A DNA stretch of 64,000 nt from an uncultured Aquimarina sp. (GCA_947496705.1 CANMDW010000004.1:276209-340208); one strand, 5' to 3'. Numbered from the stretch's first letter, positions 25,343 to 42,670 are shown. Made by a program: numbers and translations. The notes: generated by a model from the letters alone, not told the origin.

Positions 25343-28300
25343 ATGAAAAAAAATGACTTTAAAAGAAATTCACGGTATTATCTGTTTTTTATGATAATGT
25401 TGGGTCTCATAATGATTCCTAAAGCATCATTTGCTCAAACTATACTACCCGCTATTGCAGATGCATTTGTGCGTGGAGGACAAACGTTAAACAATCCTCC
25501 TCTTGTACCGCCAATTCCCGGAAACGCATTTAACAATTTTGGTGCAGATCCTCTTTTGTATGTAAAAATAGGAGGCGCTGAACAAGCTACAAGAAGAGCT
25601 TATTTTAAATTTGACTTGTCCTCAATTACCGGATCAGTAACTTCTGCCACGCTAAAAGTAAAAGTAGCAGTAGAAAATGGTACAGGTGATACGTATTCTG
25701 CCTATTTTGTAGACAATGATACCTGGGTAGAAGGAACAGGAACAGAAGCAGCAACAACAGCTGATGGAATTACCTGGAATACGCAACCGGCTCCGTTTGA
25801 TGGAGTTGCTTTTAATGCAAATCCCGATCCAAGTCTTCTTATCGCTTCACAACCAGGTGCAGCTGCAGGATCTGTAATATCATTCGATCTTACATCTCGA
25901 GTTATTGATGAGCTAACAAATGATCCAAATAAAATGATTTCTGTGGTAATTTTTGCAAACAGTACTCCAAACATGAGATTCCATTCCAGAGAGGCAGCTC
26001 TTACTGCCGATCAACCAGTATTGGAAATTGTAGAAGGAACACCACCACCGCCATCGGGAGGATTAGAGCCTATTGCCGATGCACTAGTAAGAGGAGGTGC
26101 AAGCTCAGGGAATAATTATGGAGGATCAGGAACGTTGAGATCAAGAGTAGCTGGTGGTGCTGGTTTTTCAAGGAGGTCATATCTCAAATTTGACTTGTCC
26201 TCAATTACCGGATCTGTAACTTCTGCTACACTAAAATTAAAAGTTTTTAGTGTAAATGGTACTGTCGGTACTAACCCTGCAGATACTTATGATGTTTATT
26301 TTGTAAGCGATGATAGTTGGATAGAAGGAACAGAGAATGGCGCAGTACCATCAGATGGCGGTATTACATGGGATACACAACCATTCAGTAGTATTGCTTT
26401 CAATGCACTCCCAGATAGTAGTCTTCTTCTTGATTCACAGATTGGTGTTGTAGGAGCAGGAGGTGCAGGTACAGTGTTATCATTTGATATTACCTCTCAG
26501 TTAGTACAAGAACTTGCAGGAGATAACACTATTTCTATTGCCATTTTTTCCAAGTTACCAGGAAGTCGAGATATGCAATTTCACTCACGAGAATCAACAG
26601 CAGCAGATCGTCCTGTATTAGATATTGTAGAAGGTACTATTCCCTCTACCATCACAGGCCAAACTGATATTTCTGAAAATATGGGAAGTTGTGATTTTAC
26701 AGGAGAACCTGTAAGTACGAATTCATTCAACGCCTCAGAGTCTATACAAGCAGCCGGATTAAATTATACGCGTATAGGTGTTGCCAAAGAAGATTATCTT
26801 GTAAACGATATAGTCACACCACAGGCAATTGATGAAATCGTATTATTACTCTATAAAGAAGGAATTAAACCCATGCTCCTGATAGAACATAATCCCGATA
26901 ACGGATTATTAGGAAGCGAACAAAAATGGTTTGATATTGGAGCTGCATTCGCAGAGCGATTCCGGCCCAATAGTACATTTTTAACTCAAAACAATATAAG
27001 TAACTGGGGGATTACAGAATATCAGGCAATCAATGAACCATTATTCGGAAATGTTACCAATTTTCCTGTTACAGATTATTTAGCCGCTACAAAGGGATTC
27101 GCAGATGGAGTACACTCTGTAGATGTGACTCTTCAGGTTTCGCCAGGAGGGTTACAAGAAGTACCTTTGTTTACTAATACAAATCCATATATGACAGGTA
27201 TCGCTACTATGTTAAATAATGGAACACTCAATGCAGTAGATATTCATAGATATTATGACAGAAATCAACCCGCTTATTCTTTAATCGACAAAGTGGCTTC
27301 TCATCAAGGTTTGATTGAGAAAATCAAGTCAGATCATGGCATCACAGCAGATTTTAGAGTTTGGAGTACAGAATATAATGCCCGTGGAGGTAGCGATCAG
27401 GATAATGCCAAAGATTTTGTCACTGCAACCTGGGATATTCTTACGGTAAGAGGCAGTGATGATAATATTTATTCAGATTTTGCATTGGCATTCCGCACCT
27501 ATCTTCCCGTGAGTTCTAATGCAAATCTGGGAATGGCCGTTTCTGATTTTCCTTTTTTAGGAAACCCAAAAGGAGTAGCCCACCAGATGATGGCTAACAT
27601 CACAAAAGGGTTTAAAATGGTAGATGCCGATGAAGCTGCAGGTGTGGATATACTGCAAGCCGGTAATGGTGATAAAATGTGGGTATTTCATAATCGTAAT
27701 GGCTGGAGTAACCAAACAGGAGCAACTTTTGATATTACTGATATACCTGGCACTGCTACTGTAATAGAAGCATATCGATACGATTCCTGGGATCCTACTA
27801 TTGGTTCTACAGGGGCTCCGGCTCCGTTTGAAACACAAACTGTATCAGGATCTACTGCACAATTCACTGGCCTGGCAACTGGCGAAACCTATATGTTTAT
27901 TGCCAAAGCTGCCGCATCAGTAAATACTATGCCAACAGTGAGTATTACGTTACCCGATGATGCAAGCACCTTTGTAGAAGGAGAAACCATGACCGTTACC
28001 GCTACTGCATCCGGAGGAAATGGTATCAAAGAAGTAGTGCTATATGCCGGCCCTGTGCGATTAGGAGAGTTTACTTCTGCGCCATACACAGTAGACTGGG
28101 AAAATATCCCCGCAGGAACAACTACCATATTAGCGATCGCAAAAGGAAATAATGGCTCCGTACGACTGGCAGAAAAACAAGTCATTGTGCAACATCCTGC
28201 TGCCGGAGTAAATGTGATTTCCATGGCAGATGCCTACGTAAAAGGAGGGCAGACCGATGATGATAATTTTGGAGACAGCTCTTCTTTATTGATCAAAACA

Positions 28301-30304
28301 GCAAATGTAGATAACTTAAAACGAAGAATATTCCTGAAGTTTGATGTAAGTACACTTTCAGATGTACAAAAAGCAACTTTACGATTGCGCGTAGCCCGCA
28401 GCGGTACCGCAACACATACGGTTTATGCAGTCAACGATGATAGCTGGACAGAATCAGGAATTACCTGGAACAATCAGCCAGATTTTCCTACGGCAATCAC
28501 AAATGGTCAGCCTGCAGAAGAAGGACAATGGACAGAGTTTGATGTAACCAATCAGGTAATTGCAGAACAAGCCGGAGATGGAATCCTGTCTTTGGCGTTA
28601 TGGACATCTTCTACCGCATTGATAGATTATTTTTCTAAAGAATCAGGAGCCGGGAATGAACCCAGATTGTTAATCGCCGGGTCACCGCAAGTGGATTATG
28701 AATTTCCTGCAAATGGAGATGAATTTGGTGTGAATGAAGTATTTACTGCAAAAGTAAATGCAATTCCACTAGATAATGCTACGGTAACTCAGGTAGAATT
28801 TTTTATCGGAAATGAATCAGTAGGTATAGATACGACAGCACCATACACAGTAACACTTTCCAGAGAAGAAGGAGGAACCTTCTCGCTTAGAGCAGTAGCT
28901 ACCGATTCTGAAGGGAAATCAAGTGAAGCCTTAGTAAATTTATCGATTGCATTAGGAGGGACTCCCGTCGATATTGTAGCCGATACCTATGTAAGAGGTG
29001 GCGGTAATGCAGATAATAATTTTGGTTTAAGTGATGTATTAGAGGTAAAATTAGGAGGGGGAGAACCCACCATAAGAAGAGCCTTTTTAAGATTTGATCT
29101 TTCAGCAGTCGACGAGACGATCGAGACTGCTCAATTAAGATTGCGGGTTCAAAGAAATGATGGAGGAGACGGGCCTAATAATATCTCGTTTTTTAGAGTA
29201 GAAGATGATACCTGGGATGAAGAGGTGATCACCTGGAATAACGGAGAACCAACTGCCGGAGATAAAATAGGAGAGAACCCAAAAGAAACTATAGTTGCAG
29301 TTGATGAATATATGGTAGTAGATATCACAGAAGCCGTAAAAAATGAGTTTGCTGGTGATAAAATACTGTCGATCATGATCGCATCAGACGGAACAGGAAA
29401 CCTTGCTTTTTATTCCAGCGATAATGCTGCGGGAACACCTCCTCAGATATTATTAAATGCAGGGGTTATCGATACAGGTTCTGAGGCTTGTATTGGGAGC
29501 GCATGTACCGAAGGTGAGGTAGTGGATTTCTTCGTAACAGGTCGATATGGTGATAATAGCGTAGCAGGGGATACCTGGGAAGCCGCTATTTTTGATCAAA
29601 CACCTACTGAAACATTTTTGGATGCTTCAGAAGGATATGAATGGATCAAAGGAGAAACAGTTCCCTTTACTATTACGTATACAAAATCCTCTGGGGAAAT
29701 AACGTATACCCTGGGTGACCGTACTTTAACCAGATCATATGTAGCAGGCCTTACCCAGCAAGGAATTGTTGCTTTTGCCAATGCTACAGGAGAAGGTAAT
29801 GAGTCGTATATTACAGATATTGAAGTAAATGGAGCATCTTTTGGTAATGTTTATGCCGTTGAGGGTACACAAGGGATAAAAATAGATATTTCAAGCCCAG
29901 CCGATACCGGGGTAACTGTTTCAGGAAATGTAACGCTGTCCTGGACCGGATCTGAGAGTGCAGATATCCCGTCTTTTAATATTTTCTTCATTGATGAGAA
30001 CAATACACAACGCCCGGGTCCAGAAGATGCGATAGGTGATAACATTTTGATTGTATCTCCTAATCCGATAGGTGCCGAAACACTTATATTGTATAGAATG
30101 AAAAGAACTTCTGATATAGATATCAAAGTAATAGATGTAAGAGGTAGAGTAGTTTCTGAGTTTAAGCGCACACGCGAAAAAACCGGCCGCTATGCCCGTC
30201 CATGGTCAGAAATTATCGGAAATAGACGCTTAGAAAAAGGCACCTATTTTGTAAGACTAACAAATCGTACCAATAAAGAAGTAAGAAAGGTTATAGTAAA
30301 TTAA
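25343..30304 (+). CDS. Giant multi-modular clan GH-A glycosidase with four DNRLRE/CBM96 modules, T9SS-secreted
   Basis: 1653 residues, signal peptide ending KASFAQ. Order: DNRLRE/CBM96 modules at about 33-235 and 242-430; a TIM-barrel glycosidase at about 437-855; an Ig-like domain (861-950); a third DNRLRE module (956-1112); an Ig-like domain (1113-1207); a fourth DNRLRE module (1208-1375); an unassigned beta domain (about 1380-1550); and a type A T9SS sorting domain (about 1567-1653, with SPNPIGAE and KGTYFVRL). Candidate catalytic residues are E565 in AINEP (acid/base) and E677 in WSTEYNARGG (nucleophile), the clan GH-A arrangement; the TEYN form recalls GH39, but GH86-like or a new family is possible. 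It is exported to the cell surface, where it probably cuts the polymer. The next gene is a shorter paralogue. Confidence 0.85.
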   Translation: MKKNDFKRNSRYYLFFMIMLGLIMIPKASFAQTILPAIADAFVRGGQTLNNPPLVPPIPGNAFNNFGADPLLYVKIGGAEQATRRAYFKFDLSSITGSVTSATLKVKVAVENGTGDTYSAYFVDNDTWVEGTGTEAATTADGITWNTQPAPFDGVAFNANPDPSLLIASQPGAAAGSVISFDLTSRVIDELTNDPNKMISVVIFANSTPNMRFHSREAALTADQPVLEIVEGTPPPPSGGLEPIADALVRGGASSGNNYGGSGTLRSRVAGGAGFSRRSYLKFDLSSITGSVTSATLKLKVFSVNGTVGTNPADTYDVYFVSDDSWIEGTENGAVPSDGGITWDTQPFSSIAFNALPDSSLLLDSQIGVVGAGGAGTVLSFDITSQLVQELAGDNTISIAIFSKLPGSRDMQFHSRESTAADRPVLDIVEGTIPSTITGQTDISENMGSCDFTGEPVSTNSFNASESIQAAGLNYTRIGVAKEDYLVNDIVTPQAIDEIVLLLYKEGIKPMLLIEHNPDNGLLGSEQKWFDIGAAFAERFRPNSTFLTQNNISNWGITEYQAINEPLFGNVTNFPVTDYLAATKGFADGVHSVDVTLQVSPGGLQEVPLFTNTNPYMTGIATMLNNGTLNAVDIHRYYDRNQPAYSLIDKVASHQGLIEKIKSDHGITADFRVWSTEYNARGGSDQDNAKDFVTATWDILTVRGSDDNIYSDFALAFRTYLPVSSNANLGMAVSDFPFLGNPKGVAHQMMANITKGFKMVDADEAAGVDILQAGNGDKMWVFHNRNGWSNQTGATFDITDIPGTATVIEAYRYDSWDPTIGSTGAPAPFETQTVSGSTAQFTGLATGETYMFIAKAAASVNTMPTVSITLPDDASTFVEGETMTVTATASGGNGIKEVVLYAGPVRLGEFTSAPYTVDWENIPAGTTTILAIAKGNNGSVRLAEKQVIVQHPAAGVNVISMADAYVKGGQTDDDNFGDSSSLLIKTANVDNLKRRIFLKFDVSTLSDVQKATLRLRVARSGTATHTVYAVNDDSWTESGITWNNQPDFPTAITNGQPAEEGQWTEFDVTNQVIAEQAGDGILSLALWTSSTALIDYFSKESGAGNEPRLLIAGSPQVDYEFPANGDEFGVNEVFTAKVNAIPLDNATVTQVEFFIGNESVGIDTTAPYTVTLSREEGGTFSLRAVATDSEGKSSEALVNLSIALGGTPVDIVADTYVRGGGNADNNFGLSDVLEVKLGGGEPTIRRAFLRFDLSAVDETIETAQLRLRVQRNDGGDGPNNISFFRVEDDTWDEEVITWNNGEPTAGDKIGENPKETIVAVDEYMVVDITEAVKNEFAGDKILSIMIASDGTGNLAFYSSDNAAGTPPQILLNAGVIDTGSEACIGSACTEGEVVDFFVTGRYGDNSVAGDTWEAAIFDQTPTETFLDASEGYEWIKGETVPFTITYTKSSGEITYTLGDRTLTRSYVAGLTQQGIVAFANATGEGNESYITDIEVNGASFGNVYAVEGTQGIKIDISSPADTGVTVSGNVTLSWTGSESADIPSFNIFFIDENNTQRPGPEDAIGDNILIVSPNPIGAETLILYRMKRTSDIDIKVIDVRGRVVSEFKRTREKTGRYARPWSEIIGNRRLEKGTYFVRLTNRTNKEVRKVIVN

Positions 30305-30315
30305 AAAGTGAAAAC

Positions 30316-32415
30316 ATGCAGCTTTTTAATTTTGAAAATCGTATTTCAAATACTTGGATTAGTCATTTAATTATTTTTGTAGTATTTACGGCCTATGGCC
30401 AGGACACAGCTTCTCTTATGGGAAGCTGTGGTTTTAACCAGGGTATTGTCGATGTGAACACCTATAATTCTATAGAGGCTTTTCATGCTATTGGACTCAA
30501 ACAAACACGAGTTGCAGTCTATCCCACATTCGATTCTGGAACCGGAAATGTAATTCCCGAAGTCCTGGATGATGTGTTGATATTGTTATATCAGCAGGGA
30601 ATCAATCCTATGATTTTATTAGAGCACTATTATAAAACTGGTGGTGCACCCGGATCCTATAAAAAATGGTTTACTATTGGTCACGATTTTGCAGAACGGT
30701 TTGCCCCCAATAGTGATTGGTTACTATCCAGAGGAATTAAGGATTGGGGTATCCGGTATTATACAGTATTCAATGAACCTGATAATACATTTACAGTCGA
30801 AAATTATATCCAGGCAGTACAAGGTTTTGCAGATGGAGTACACTCAATAGATACATCGCTATTGGTAGCCCCGGGAGGATTTATGGAAGTTCCTTTATTT
30901 ACTAAAGAGAATAAGTACATGCCAGAATTAGCAAAATTATTTAATAATGGTACGTTGGATGCCATCGATATTCATCGATATTATGATAGAAGGAATACAT
31001 ATCAGATACAATTCAAAAAGATATCACATCAGACACTTTTTGACGATATCAAAGAAGAGTATGGTATTACAAAAGATATCAGAGTTTGGTGTACAGAATA
31101 CAACGCCAGAGGAGGAAATACTAAAGAAAATGCCATCGATTTTGTAACTGCCACCTGGGATGTATTGACCGTCACGAATGAAAAAGACGAATATCTATCT
31201 GATTATGCATTGGCTTATGTATCTTATATGGAGGTAGAATCTAACAAACATTTGGGGATGGCCGTATCAAAATTTCCTTACCTGGGAGTAACCAAAGGAA
31301 AAGCCCATAGTATGCTTGCCTTTATTACAAAAGGATTAAAACTATCTCAATCTGATAAAGAGAAAGGTATTGATATTTTAGAAGGGAAGGAAAAGAAAAT
31401 GTGGGTATGGCACAATAGAAAAGAATGGTCTTCGATAACAGGTACATCTTTTACTATTGATAACCTTCCGAAATATACAAAAGCAGTAGAAGTTTATCGA
31501 TACGATTCCTGGAAAATGGAAGAAGGATGTTCAGGACAACCAGACCCTTTCAGGAAAATAATCTTGAAAAAAGGACAGCAGTCGATAAAAATTGATGCAT
31601 TAGATCCCGGGCAAACCTATATGATATTAGCTTCTTCAACTCCATTATCAGTCAAGTTACCCGAACTTTCCTTTAAAAATTTTGATGCAAACACAAAATT
31701 AGAAGAAGGAAGCGACCTTACTATTAGCATGCAATCAGAGTATATACAGGAGATTAAAGAAGTTGTTCTATACGCAGGAGTAGAGCGAATTGGGTCAAAA
31801 AAAGCACCACCTTACACATGGACCTGGAATGATATACCCGCAGGACATGCAGTAATCAGAGCTATTGCAAAAAGCCATCAACAAGAAATTACTATGATTA
31901 CCAAAGAAGTAACAATAGCTCATAAAAATGAAGGGGTAACCATACTCCCAATAGACGATTCTTATCTAAAAGGAGGGAGTTCTAAAGATAATAATTATGG
32001 AAAAGTTACAGAACTTGCTGTCAAAACATCATCAAATGCTAAGTTGAAACGTAAAATGATCTTTAAGTTTGATCTAAAAGACATTACAGATATGAGTAGT
32101 GCAAAACTCAAAATGCGAGTTGCCAGATCGGGTAAAGCAAAACATACCATCTATTATATAGCAGACGATAATTGGAGCGAGAATAATATCACCTGGGCCA
32201 ATAGCCCGGAATTTGGAGAAATAGTAACACAATTCGAACCGGTTTCTGAAGGATCCTGGACCAAAATTGATATTACAGAACGGTGTATCCAAGAAATCGA
32301 ATCAGATGGAGTATTGTCATTAGGTATTTGGACCGAGGATAATGACCATATACAATACTATTCCAAAGAGGCCAAATCAGGCAATGAACCCAGAATTTTA
32401 ATCAAAGACAAATAA
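30316..32415 (+). CDS. Clan GH-A glycosidase paralogue with Ig and DNRLRE/CBM96 modules
   Basis: 699 residues with an N-terminal signal (LIIFVVFTAYGQ). The glycosidase domain (about 30-445) is closely related to that of the preceding gene: both have MGSC[DG]F at the start, YYDR after the sixth strand and GTxFTI near the end. Catalytic candidates are E154 in FNEPDN and E261 in CTEYNARGG. An Ig-like domain (about 455-540) and one DNRLRE/CBM96 module (about 548-699) follow, in the same order as in the larger protein. There is no T9SS sorting domain, so this enzyme probably stays in the periplasm and trims imported oligosaccharides, while the larger one acts outside. Start codon 11 bp after the preceding stop. 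Confidence 0.85.
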   Translation: MQLFNFENRISNTWISHLIIFVVFTAYGQDTASLMGSCGFNQGIVDVNTYNSIEAFHAIGLKQTRVAVYPTFDSGTGNVIPEVLDDVLILLYQQGINPMILLEHYYKTGGAPGSYKKWFTIGHDFAERFAPNSDWLLSRGIKDWGIRYYTVFNEPDNTFTVENYIQAVQGFADGVHSIDTSLLVAPGGFMEVPLFTKENKYMPELAKLFNNGTLDAIDIHRYYDRRNTYQIQFKKISHQTLFDDIKEEYGITKDIRVWCTEYNARGGNTKENAIDFVTATWDVLTVTNEKDEYLSDYALAYVSYMEVESNKHLGMAVSKFPYLGVTKGKAHSMLAFITKGLKLSQSDKEKGIDILEGKEKKMWVWHNRKEWSSITGTSFTIDNLPKYTKAVEVYRYDSWKMEEGCSGQPDPFRKIILKKGQQSIKIDALDPGQTYMILASSTPLSVKLPELSFKNFDANTKLEEGSDLTISMQSEYIQEIKEVVLYAGVERIGSKKAPPYTWTWNDIPAGHAVIRAIAKSHQQEITMITKEVTIAHKNEGVTILPIDDSYLKGGSSKDNNYGKVTELAVKTSSNAKLKRKMIFKFDLKDITDMSSAKLKMRVARSGKAKHTIYYIADDNWSENNITWANSPEFGEIVTQFEPVSEGSWTKIDITERCIQEIESDGVLSLGIWTEDNDHIQYYSKEAKSGNEPRILIKDK

Positions 32416-32421
32416 TAAACC

Positions 32422-39025
<6,604 letters not shown>

Positions 39026-39032
39026 AAGTGAA

Positions 39033-40517
39033 ATGAAATATAGTTTTTTTGATATACTAAAATTGGGTGTTATACTCCTTGTGCTAATAGTATCAGGTTG
39101 CGCAAAAACCAAACCAGAACTCAATAAATACCAAACGCGCCCAAATATCCTGTTCATTTTCACCGATGATCAGGCATATTGGGGTACCGGTCATTCAGGG
39201 AATCAACAACTGTATACACCAACCTTGGACCAATTAGCTTCAGAAGGAGCCCGGTTTACCAATTTTTTTGTTCCTTCCCCGGTATGCAGTCCGGCACGAG
39301 CTAGTTTAATGACCAGCAGATATGGAACAGAAGTAGGGATTACCGATTGGATTAATCACTATTGGGATGGCACCTTAAGAGGACCAGAACCTCATTTGGG
39401 TCTGGATCCAAAATATACTACCTGGGCAGAAGTATTGCAGCAATCCGGATACGAGACCGCTTTGATAGGAAAATGGCACTTGGGTGTTGATGCCGAGTAT
39501 CATCCCAAGAATCAGGGATTTGATTATTTTGCAGGATTTCTGAAAGGAGGAACAAAAGTAGAGAACCCTACCTTAGAAATTATAGGTAAGGACAGTATAT
39601 TCTCTGGCTTAACTACCGATATTCTAACAGATCAGGCATTACAGTACCTTTCGCAAAGAGACCAGCAAAAACCATTTTTCCTTTCACTTAATTACCGGGC
39701 GCCACACGCTCCCTGGTGGCCATTGCGTGAAGATGATTGGGCAAAATATAAAGACCTGAAAGTAGATTTCCCTCATCCTAAATTTCCCAAACTAGATACT
39801 GCAGAAGTGACCCGACGTACCCGCGAATATTACGGAGCTATTGCCAGTGTGGATCGAAGCGTTAAAAATATTTTAGCGAAGCTAAAGGAACTAAAAGTAG
39901 CTCAAAATACCATCGTGATCTTTACGTCAGATCATGGCTATAATATCGGTCATAATGGGATTTGGCATAAAGGTAATGGTCATTGGATTCTTACAGAAAA
40001 CCCTAAGGCCACCGAAAATATTCCTGACGGGCAACGCCCTAATATGTATGACAATTCTTTAAAAGTACCTGCGATTGTAAAATGGCCGGGAGTGATACCA
40101 CCAAATACCATTGTAGATAAAACGGCAACCATTTTGGATTGGTATCCTACTTTTTTGCAAATGACAGGATCAAAACTACCGGATAGCATTAGTATACGAG
40201 GTCGTAATTTGATGCCATTATTAACGCAAGAACCAGTAACCGATTGGGATAATGACGTATATGGAGAATACTCAACACATCATCAATCCAGAACGCATAT
40301 GCGGGTGTACCGAACTGCAGAATGGAAATTGGTTATGGATTATTTGAATACCGATCGTCACGAGTTATTTAATTTAAAAGAAGATCCTGAAGAGACTACA
40401 AATTTGTATGGAAATTCAAAATATGAGAAAGTAGTAGCTCGATTAGAAAGGAAGCTTTTAAAGCAAATGAACATGATTAATGATCCGGTATTTAAGTTAT
40501 TGAATAATAGAAAATAG
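39033..40517 (+). CDS. Sulfatase, lipoprotein, formylglycine type (S1 family), second copy
   Basis: 494 residues with a lipoprotein signal ending VLIVSGCAKT. NILFIFTDDQAYWGTG supplies the first metal ligands. The modification motif is C85-S-P-A-R in VCSPARASLMTSR, a CXPAR variant compared with CXPSR in the first sulfatase. GKWHLGVD and FTSDHGYNIGHNG complete the active site. Distinct from the first sulfatase in motif and sequence, so the two probably remove sulfate from different positions. It starts 7 bp after GH92 and precedes the second GH2 by 9 bp. Confidence 0.94.
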   Translation: MKYSFFDILKLGVILLVLIVSGCAKTKPELNKYQTRPNILFIFTDDQAYWGTGHSGNQQLYTPTLDQLASEGARFTNFFVPSPVCSPARASLMTSRYGTEVGITDWINHYWDGTLRGPEPHLGLDPKYTTWAEVLQQSGYETALIGKWHLGVDAEYHPKNQGFDYFAGFLKGGTKVENPTLEIIGKDSIFSGLTTDILTDQALQYLSQRDQQKPFFLSLNYRAPHAPWWPLREDDWAKYKDLKVDFPHPKFPKLDTAEVTRRTREYYGAIASVDRSVKNILAKLKELKVAQNTIVIFTSDHGYNIGHNGIWHKGNGHWILTENPKATENIPDGQRPNMYDNSLKVPAIVKWPGVIPPNTIVDKTATILDWYPTFLQMTGSKLPDSISIRGRNLMPLLTQEPVTDWDNDVYGEYSTHHQSRTHMRVYRTAEWKLVMDYLNTDRHELFNLKEDPEETTNLYGNSKYEKVVARLERKLLKQMNMINDPVFKLLNNRK

Positions 40518-40526
40518 TAATATCTG

Positions 40527-42578
40527 ATGAAAGCTATATTTCAAAATAATAATATTATAACGATAGTACTTTTCCTGATCACATCAATCATATCAAAGGC
40601 ACAGGAAAGAATAGAAATTCCTTTGAATACTGAATGGGAATTTATGTATGGTTATGAAAAAAGAAAAGTAAATGCAAGACCCGTTACCATACCTCATACC
40701 TGGAATGTAGGAGATGCAGACAGTGGTAAGAAAGATTACTATCGGGGAGACGGCAGTTATGCAAAACAGCTTTTTGTTGCTAAAGAGTATGATGATAAAA
40801 GACTTTTTCTAAAATTCGAAGGGGTAGCCACAGTAGCCTGGGTATTTGTCAATGGCCATTTTGTTGACGAACATATAGGAGGATACGCTGCATTTACTTT
40901 TGAAATTACAGATTTTATTACCTATGGTACAGAAAATAGTATTTTGGTAAAGGTTAGTAATGCGTATAGAATAGATGCATTACCGTTGGGTGGGGATTTT
41001 ATGAAATATGGAGGCTTGTACAGACCGGTTTCTTTATTAGTCACTGAAAAAATATGTATTACTCCATTAGATTATGCATCTTCTGGAGTGTATCTGACCC
41101 AAAAAGATGTAACAGCTCAAAAAGCTAGTGTTGAGGTGAAAACTAAAGTATCTAATGTCTTAAAAACCAAAATTAAAGCAACCATACAAACCCGAATATT
41201 AGATAAAGGTGGTAAAGAGGTAGTATCTAATAGTACAAATCAAATGATACTACCCAATAGAATTACAGAAGTGCTTCAGCCATTAACTATTGAAAATCCA
41301 AAGCTATGGCAAGGTAAAAAAGATCCATATTTATATGCGGTAGAAGTGTCAGTTCTCATAAAAGATCAAATAGTTGACAAAGTAATTCAGCCTTTGGGGG
41401 TAAGATTTTTTAGAATAGACCCTGATAAAGGATTTTTCCTGAACGGAGAATATTTAGATTTACATGGGGTAAATCGTCATCAGGATATAGCGGGGAAGGG
41501 GAGTGCACTTTCATTGCAAGATCATCAACGTGATATGGATATGATTATGGAGATAGGAGCTAATATCGTACGCCTATCCCATTATCAGCATGCCAAACCT
41601 GTTTTTGACTATGCAGATAAAGCTGGTTTGGTTCTTTGGGCAGAAATCCCTTTGGTTGGATTAGGAGGACATCGTAAAAAAGGGTATTACAATAATGAAA
41701 ATTTGCACATCAATGGGCGTCAACAACTCATAGAACTAATTCGTCAGAATTATAACCATCCATCAGTATTTTTCTGGGGATTGTTTAATGAATTAAAAGA
41801 TGAAGAAGCAAATCCATTGGAATATATTAAGGAATTACAGGCTTTAGCAAAAAAAGAAGATTCAACTAGGTTAACAGTAGCTGCTACAAATATTGATATT
41901 AGTAAACTGAATACTGTTACCGATGTAATTGCCTGGAATAAATACTATGGATGGTATGGAGAAGAACCTTCAGAAATGGGTATTTGGGCCGATAAAATGC
42001 ACAAACAATTTCCTAATAGAAGTTTGGGTATCAGTGAATATGGAGCCGGAGCAAGTATTTTTCACCAAGATGATACATTGGTAGCTCCAGAACCTGGCGG
42101 AAAATGGCATCCAGAAGCATGGCAATCGTATTTTCATGAAGAGAACTGGCGAGCTTTAAAAAGCAGGCCTTTCATATGGGGAAAGATGATATGGAATATG
42201 TTTGATTTTGCATCTTCAATGAGAAATGAAGGAGATCGCCCAGGAATGAATGATAAAGGTTTGATAACTTTTGACAGGCAAACCAAAAAAGATGCTTTTT
42301 ACTTTTATAAAGCCAACTGGAATCCTGAGAAAATGCTACATCTGGCCGAAAAGCGTTTTAAGGAACGTACAACAGAAATTACTCAGGTAAAGGCGTATGG
42401 GAATCTCGATAACGTTGAATTATTTGTAAATGGTAAATCCCTGGGTACAAAAAAACCTAAGATGGGAATTTACATATGGGAGAATATTAAATTAGTACCA
42501 GGAAAAAACAGTGTTTATATAAAAGGGGAATATAAGAACAAAAAATTTGAAGATTATTGCCTGTGGTATCTGAAGTAA
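40527..42578 (+). CDS. GH2 beta-galactosidase-like enzyme, shorter type
   Basis: 683 residues with a signal peptide (FLITSIISKAQ). Jelly roll (about 40-190, with PVTIPHTWNVGDAD), Ig-like domain (about 195-300), TIM barrel (about 300-600) and a C-terminal Ig-like part. The acid/base is E422 in FNELKDEE and the nucleophile E504 in GISEYGAGAS. The LacZ-type small-chain super-sandwich is absent, so the enzyme differs from the 1054-residue GH2 of the same locus and may act on a modified galactose or another beta-linked sugar. Last gene of the locus; no ordinary terminator follows. Confidence 0.93.
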   Translation: MKAIFQNNNIITIVLFLITSIISKAQERIEIPLNTEWEFMYGYEKRKVNARPVTIPHTWNVGDADSGKKDYYRGDGSYAKQLFVAKEYDDKRLFLKFEGVATVAWVFVNGHFVDEHIGGYAAFTFEITDFITYGTENSILVKVSNAYRIDALPLGGDFMKYGGLYRPVSLLVTEKICITPLDYASSGVYLTQKDVTAQKASVEVKTKVSNVLKTKIKATIQTRILDKGGKEVVSNSTNQMILPNRITEVLQPLTIENPKLWQGKKDPYLYAVEVSVLIKDQIVDKVIQPLGVRFFRIDPDKGFFLNGEYLDLHGVNRHQDIAGKGSALSLQDHQRDMDMIMEIGANIVRLSHYQHAKPVFDYADKAGLVLWAEIPLVGLGGHRKKGYYNNENLHINGRQQLIELIRQNYNHPSVFFWGLFNELKDEEANPLEYIKELQALAKKEDSTRLTVAATNIDISKLNTVTDVIAWNKYYGWYGEEPSEMGIWADKMHKQFPNRSLGISEYGAGASIFHQDDTLVAPEPGGKWHPEAWQSYFHEENWRALKSRPFIWGKMIWNMFDFASSMRNEGDRPGMNDKGLITFDRQTKKDAFYFYKANWNPEKMLHLAEKRFKERTTEITQVKAYGNLDNVELFVNGKSLGTKKPKMGIYIWENIKLVPGKNSVYIKGEYKNKKFEDYCLWYLK

Positions 42579-42626
42579 AGATTATTTTTCACTTCGCATA
42601 TAAAAAAAATACCTGTTTTATGCCTA

Positions 42627-42670
42627 ATACCAAATACATTATATGTTGTATTTTATAGTTAATTTGGTAT
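42627..42670. repeat. Inverted repeat downstream of the polysaccharide locus
   Basis: ATACCAAAT at 42627-42635 and ATTTGGTAT at 42662-42670 are perfect 9-bp inverted copies separated by 26 AT-rich bases. No U-run follows. It might be a weak terminator of the locus or the remnant of a small palindromic element. Confidence 0.5.

Noticed and set aside
25343..32415. Naming the two GH-A enzymes beta-agarase, porphyranase or GH39 xylosidase
   Set aside because: Only clan-level motifs are visible by eye; no subfamily-specific residues can be checked without a search.
42627..42670. Calling the inverted repeat a terminator
   Set aside because: 26-nt loop, AT-rich stem and no U-run make it weak; kept as an inverted repeat only.
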